From Candidatus Methanosuratincola sp. (GTDB lineage: Archaea; Thermoproteota; Methanomethylicia; Methanomethylicales; Methanomethylicaceae): DNA of 8,171 nucleotides. The stretch spans positions 1-8,171 of the forward strand of contig JARYLH010000064.1 in assembly GCA_029907755.1 (NCBI GenBank), read 5' to 3'. The translations under genes and the position numbers were made by a program. The notes beneath the pieces are model-generated. The model was not told where the DNA came from and made no database searches. It saw only the letters and a program-made list of their open reading frames with translations. Positions within the stretch are counted from its first letter, which is position 1, and every line of letters begins with the position of its first letter. This document shows positions 6,234 to 8,171 of this stretch, piece after piece.

Positions 6234-7028
6234 TCAGACCAAGGCGTTCTCTGAGGATCTTTCACACGAACACCTTCGCTCGCTAAGACTTGGTATTACT
6301 TCATATATTACCTTTTTCGCTCTCTCAACATTTGACTTGAGGGTCTCCACGACCTCTTGCGCCGTGACCGGCTTCTCTGCCCACACGTCGTAGTCTGTGA
6401 CCGTCGCGATCGTCGTGTAGCAGATCCCCGCCTCCCTCGCGAGGACGACCTCGGGCACCAAGGTCATCCCGATTATGTCTGCGCCCCACGACCTGAAGAG
6501 CCTCGACTCCGCCCTTGTCGAGAACCGCGGGCCTTCGATGCAGACGTAGCACGCTGGCGAATGGACTCCAATCCCCAGCTTGCGGGCTGCCCCGACCGCT
6601 TTCTCGTTCAGGTCAGGGCAGAACGGATCCGCAAGCGAAAAGTGCCCCACGACTGCGCCGTCGTAGAACGAATACCTCCTGTTCTTCGTGAAGTCGATGA
6701 ACTGATCCGGAATGACGAGGTCGCCTGGCTTGATCTCTTCCTTCAGGCTGCCCACGGCGGACGGGGCGAGGATCCTCCTCACGCCAAGGTCCCTGAGCGC
6801 CCATATGTTCGCATGGTAATTGATGAGGTGGGGTGGTATCGAGTGCCGCTTCCCATGCCTGGGGAGGAAGGCCACGCGGACGCCCCTCAGCTCGCCTACG
6901 GAGATGATGTCGGAGGGGGATCCAAAGGGCGTGTGGATCTTCACCTCCGAAACAGACTCGAACATAGCAGGATCGTAGAACCCGCTCCCGCCGATTATCC
7001 CGATTTCAGCGTTGCACTTGAAAGACAT
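6234..7028 (-). CDS. mtnP: 5'-methylthioadenosine phosphorylase
   Basis: Splits methylthioadenosine with phosphate into adenine and 5-methylthioribose-1-phosphate in the cytoplasm. The 264-residue length is normal for the family. Visible signatures, numbered from the ATG at 7028, are IGIIGGSGFYD (9-19), the phosphate-site motif LPRHGKRHSIPPH (55-67), EGPRFSTRAES (165-175), GMTLVPE (187-193) and TDYDVW (211-216). The two Asp of TDYD mark adenine-type rather than oxopurine specificity. CSC at 253-255 matches the CXC disulfide motif of Pyrococcus and Sulfolobus enzymes. The position that is ACEA in some disulfide-rich homologues is AREA here (197-200), so one expected disulfide may be absent. 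I prefer the ATG at 7028, because GAGGTG lies 6 nt upstream and the protein then begins just before the GIIGGSG strand; an in-frame TTG at 7052 would add 8 residues. The gene follows the phosphoribosyltransferase gene by 25 nt, so they are probably co-transcribed. Confidence 0.93.
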   Translation of the reverse strand: MSFKCNAEIGIIGGSGFYDPAMFESVSEVKIHTPFGSPSDIISVGELRGVRVAFLPRHGKRHSIPPHLINYHANIWALRDLGVRRILAPSAVGSLKEEIKPGDLVIPDQFIDFTKNRRYSFYDGAVVGHFSLADPFCPDLNEKAVGAARKLGIGVHSPACYVCIEGPRFSTRAESRLFRSWGADIIGMTLVPEVVLAREAGICYTTIATVTDYDVWAEKPVTAQEVVETLKSNVERAKKVIYEVIPSLSERRCSCERSSENALV

Positions 7029-7034
7029 GCCCCA

Positions 7035-7060
7035 CACCTCTCCTGATGCCAATTTATACT
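7035..7060 (-). promoter_or_regulatory. ribosome binding site and possible internal TATA box before mtnP
   Basis: The minus strand contains GGAGAGGTG at 7043-7035, a strong match to the archaeal Shine-Dalgarno sequence, 6 nt before the ATG at 7028. AAGTATAAATT (about 7061-7051) overlaps the TAA stop of the upstream gene, and its centre is about 26 nt before the ATG. mtnP could therefore be translated from the operon mRNA and also from its own leaderless transcript. Confidence 0.55.
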
Positions 7061-7731
7061 TTCTTGATTATGCGGTCGCCGTCCCTTTTCAGGAAGCCCC
7101 TCGAGTCGAGCTTGTCAAGCGCCCTCTCGAAGAACCAGCGTTCGAACTCGACGCCGTACCACTCCCTGACCCCGCCCACGATCTCATCGAAGGACCACGC
7201 CCCCTTGTCGGGGTTCTCATCGATGACCTTCTTCACGAAACCTATGATGTCCTCAAGCCTGCTCCACGGGTACTGGTACCAGATCCACTCCGTTACCTCC
7301 TCGGCGTAGTAGTCCGGGCGTATCTTGCTGCTCCCGGAGATCCACTGGAGGGAGGCTATCCTGATCGCGTCCGGCCTGCAGTTCGTCCAGACGTGGTCCT
7401 TCGCTATGATCAGGGACTCCCCGGTGTCTGCTATGTCGTCCACGATGAGCGCCTTCTTCCCGCCCATGTTGCAGTGAAGCGGCGTGCGGACGCCCGCCTC
7501 CTTAGCCATCTGGGCAGCAGAGGGCCAGTGCGAGATCTGCAGGGAGACGAGCTCCCCAACTACGAGCCTGTCGCAGACCAGCCTCGCAGGGACATAGCCG
7601 CCCCTTGAGATTGCGACAACAATGTCCGGAATCCACCCGGACGAGTAAACTTTGTCAGAAACAACCCTGCTCCATTCCTCTACCTCTTCCCACGTCACTT
7701 TCTTGCACTTGATCTTTGGCAAAGCAGACAC
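7054..7731 (-). CDS. archaeal purine phosphoribosyltransferase, probably adenine- or hypoxanthine/guanine-specific
   Basis: A 225-residue type I phosphoribosyltransferase. The PRPP-binding signature is ALIVDDIADTGESL (94-107), with D98, D99, D102, T103 and G104. ISRGGYVPARLV (41-52) is the conserved loop near the pyrophosphate site. PDYYAEEVTEWIWYQYPW (139-156) is typical of the archaeal COG2236-type enzymes. Residues 158-225 form a helical, winged-helix-like C-terminal extension that standard bacterial Apt or Hpt enzymes lack; a related extension is described for Sulfolobus adenine phosphoribosyltransferase. It lies 25 nt upstream of mtnP, whose product is adenine, so adenine + PRPP to AMP is the likeliest reaction. 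An oxopurine substrate (hypoxanthine, guanine or xanthine) remains possible because the family is mixed. The GTG start at 7731 is at leaderless distance from its TATA box. Confidence 0.88.
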   Translation of the reverse strand: MSALPKIKCKKVTWEEVEEWSRVVSDKVYSSGWIPDIVVAISRGGYVPARLVCDRLVVGELVSLQISHWPSAAQMAKEAGVRTPLHCNMGGKKALIVDDIADTGESLIIAKDHVWTNCRPDAIRIASLQWISGSSKIRPDYYAEEVTEWIWYQYPWSRLEDIIGFVKKVIDENPDKGAWSFDEIVGGVREWYGVEFERWFFERALDKLDSRGFLKRDGDRIIKKV

Positions 7732-7754
7732 CGAGAAAACGTAGTATTGTACGG

Positions 7755-7762
7755 TTTATAAG
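7755..7762 (-). promoter_or_regulatory. TATA box of the phosphoribosyltransferase-mtnP operon
   Basis: The minus strand reads CTTATAAA. The box centre is about 27 nt before the GTG at 7731, which predicts a leaderless mRNA. The 5' side of the box is directly bordered by the tetranucleotide repeat. Confidence 0.72.
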
Positions 7763-7764
7763 CG

Positions 7765-7812
7765 TTAATTAATTGATTGGTCGGTCGGTTGGTTGATTGA
7801 TTGACTGATTGC
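7765..7812. repeat. degenerate tetranucleotide repeat (TTRA/TYGR)
   Basis: Eleven 4-bp units and a partial twelfth follow without a break. The units drift from TTAA (two) through TTGA and TTGG to TCGG (two), then back through TTGG to three TTGA and one CTGA. The 47-bp tract lies between the end of the MFS gene and the TATA box of the phosphoribosyltransferase gene, roughly 33 to 80 bp upstream of the predicted start site. Confidence 0.8.
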
Positions 7813-7840
7813 ATCCCCTGAGGCGATCAAAACACGACCT

Positions 7841-8171
7841 TCACGCGGGGACCTCTTCCCGCTTCGGCTCGTACGTGAATAGCACGATTGCTACGAGCGT
7901 CGCAATCCCAAGCAGGCCGCTTGCCAGGAACGGCGAGCTGTGAGATATCGTGTCGTAGAGGAAGAAGCCGGCGATCGGACCGGCGAACGCCCCGAACCCG
8001 AAGGCGGTGTCGAAGAGCCCGGTCAGCGCCCCCCTGACCCTCGACGGGAGCAGATTCTGCTGGAAGGCAGTGTATGCAGGGGAGCCCAGGCCGTAGAACG
8101 CCGACCTCACGACCATCACGGTGCCGATCTCCCCAACGTCCCTCGAGAACGGCATAGCCATCGTCAGGACC
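7841..8171 (-). CDS. MFS transporter, C-terminal part (gene runs off the right edge)
   Basis: The last 109 residues of a major facilitator superfamily permease are visible. The frame is still open at 8171, so the methionine at 8161 is internal. Three hydrophobic segments are seen: around GTVMVVRSAFYGLGSPAYTAF, GLFDTAFGFGAFAGPIAGFFL, and PFLASGLLGIATLVAIVLF. These fit TM10-12. The link LLPSRVRGALTGL matches the P-x3-RG-x3-G pattern found between helices of the C-terminal half of MFS proteins. The tail is short and charged (YEPKREEVPA). The transported substrate cannot be judged from this part. It is in the same direction as the phosphoribosyltransferase gene but 109 bp away, and that gene has its own promoter, so co-transcription is not needed. 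Confidence 0.85.
   Translation of the reverse strand, partial: VLTMAMPFSRDVGEIGTVMVVRSAFYGLGSPAYTAFQQNLLPSRVRGALTGLFDTAFGFGAFAGPIAGFFLYDTISHSSPFLASGLLGIATLVAIVLFTYEPKREEVPA

Noticed and set aside
7765..7812. CRISPR array or insertion-sequence end
   Set aside because: The tract is a continuous 4-bp repeat with no spacers, no target-site duplication and no transposase in the window.

Overview
The window looks like a chromosomal piece of an archaeon, most likely of the Thermoproteota (TACK) group, possibly a Bathyarchaeia- or Methanomethylicia-like lineage; that placement is inference. Support comes from a HerA/DUF87-type ATPase, a homocitrate synthase with a C-terminal RAM domain as in Sulfolobus LysS, a methylthioadenosine phosphorylase with the C-terminal CXC motif of thermophilic archaeal enzymes, an archaeal-type phosphoribosyltransferase, and TATA boxes about 26-29 nt upstream of GTG or ATG starts, the arrangement of leaderless archaeal mRNAs. 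The genes are GC-rich and the spacers are AT-rich.

Layout. 109-3147 (minus) is a 1012-residue HerA-like ATPase fused to a long coiled coil and to a C-terminal array of about 13 Cys/His zinc-binding units spaced about 15 residues apart. A 173-bp divergent promoter region separates it from lysS at 3321-4706 (plus), which ends at a T-rich terminator. Next come a small zinc-ribbon/DUF4342 protein (4819-5154, minus) and, divergent from it, an HD-domain phosphohydrolase (5266-5823, plus). The 410-bp spacer 5824-6233 has no convincing protein gene. It does hold T-tracts on both strands, an AT-rich patch with several TATA-like boxes, and an inverted repeat, so a short minus-strand transcript is possible. 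6234-7028 (minus, mtnP) and 7054-7731 (minus, phosphoribosyltransferase) form a compact purine-salvage pair. A degenerate tetranucleotide repeat lies just upstream of the pair's promoter, and the 3' part of an MFS transporter gene (minus) runs off the right edge.

How the genes fit together. MtnP and the phosphoribosyltransferase plausibly act in sequence: MTA from polyamine or SAM metabolism is split to adenine and methylthioribose-1-phosphate, and the base is then recaptured on PRPP. LysS makes homocitrate, the first step of the alpha-aminoadipate/LysW lysine pathway, but no other lysine gene is visible here. The HD and DUF4342 proteins have no assigned partners. The least explained object is the giant HerA-like protein: no nurA or other repair or defence gene is next to it in this window, and its zinc array is not part of canonical HerA.
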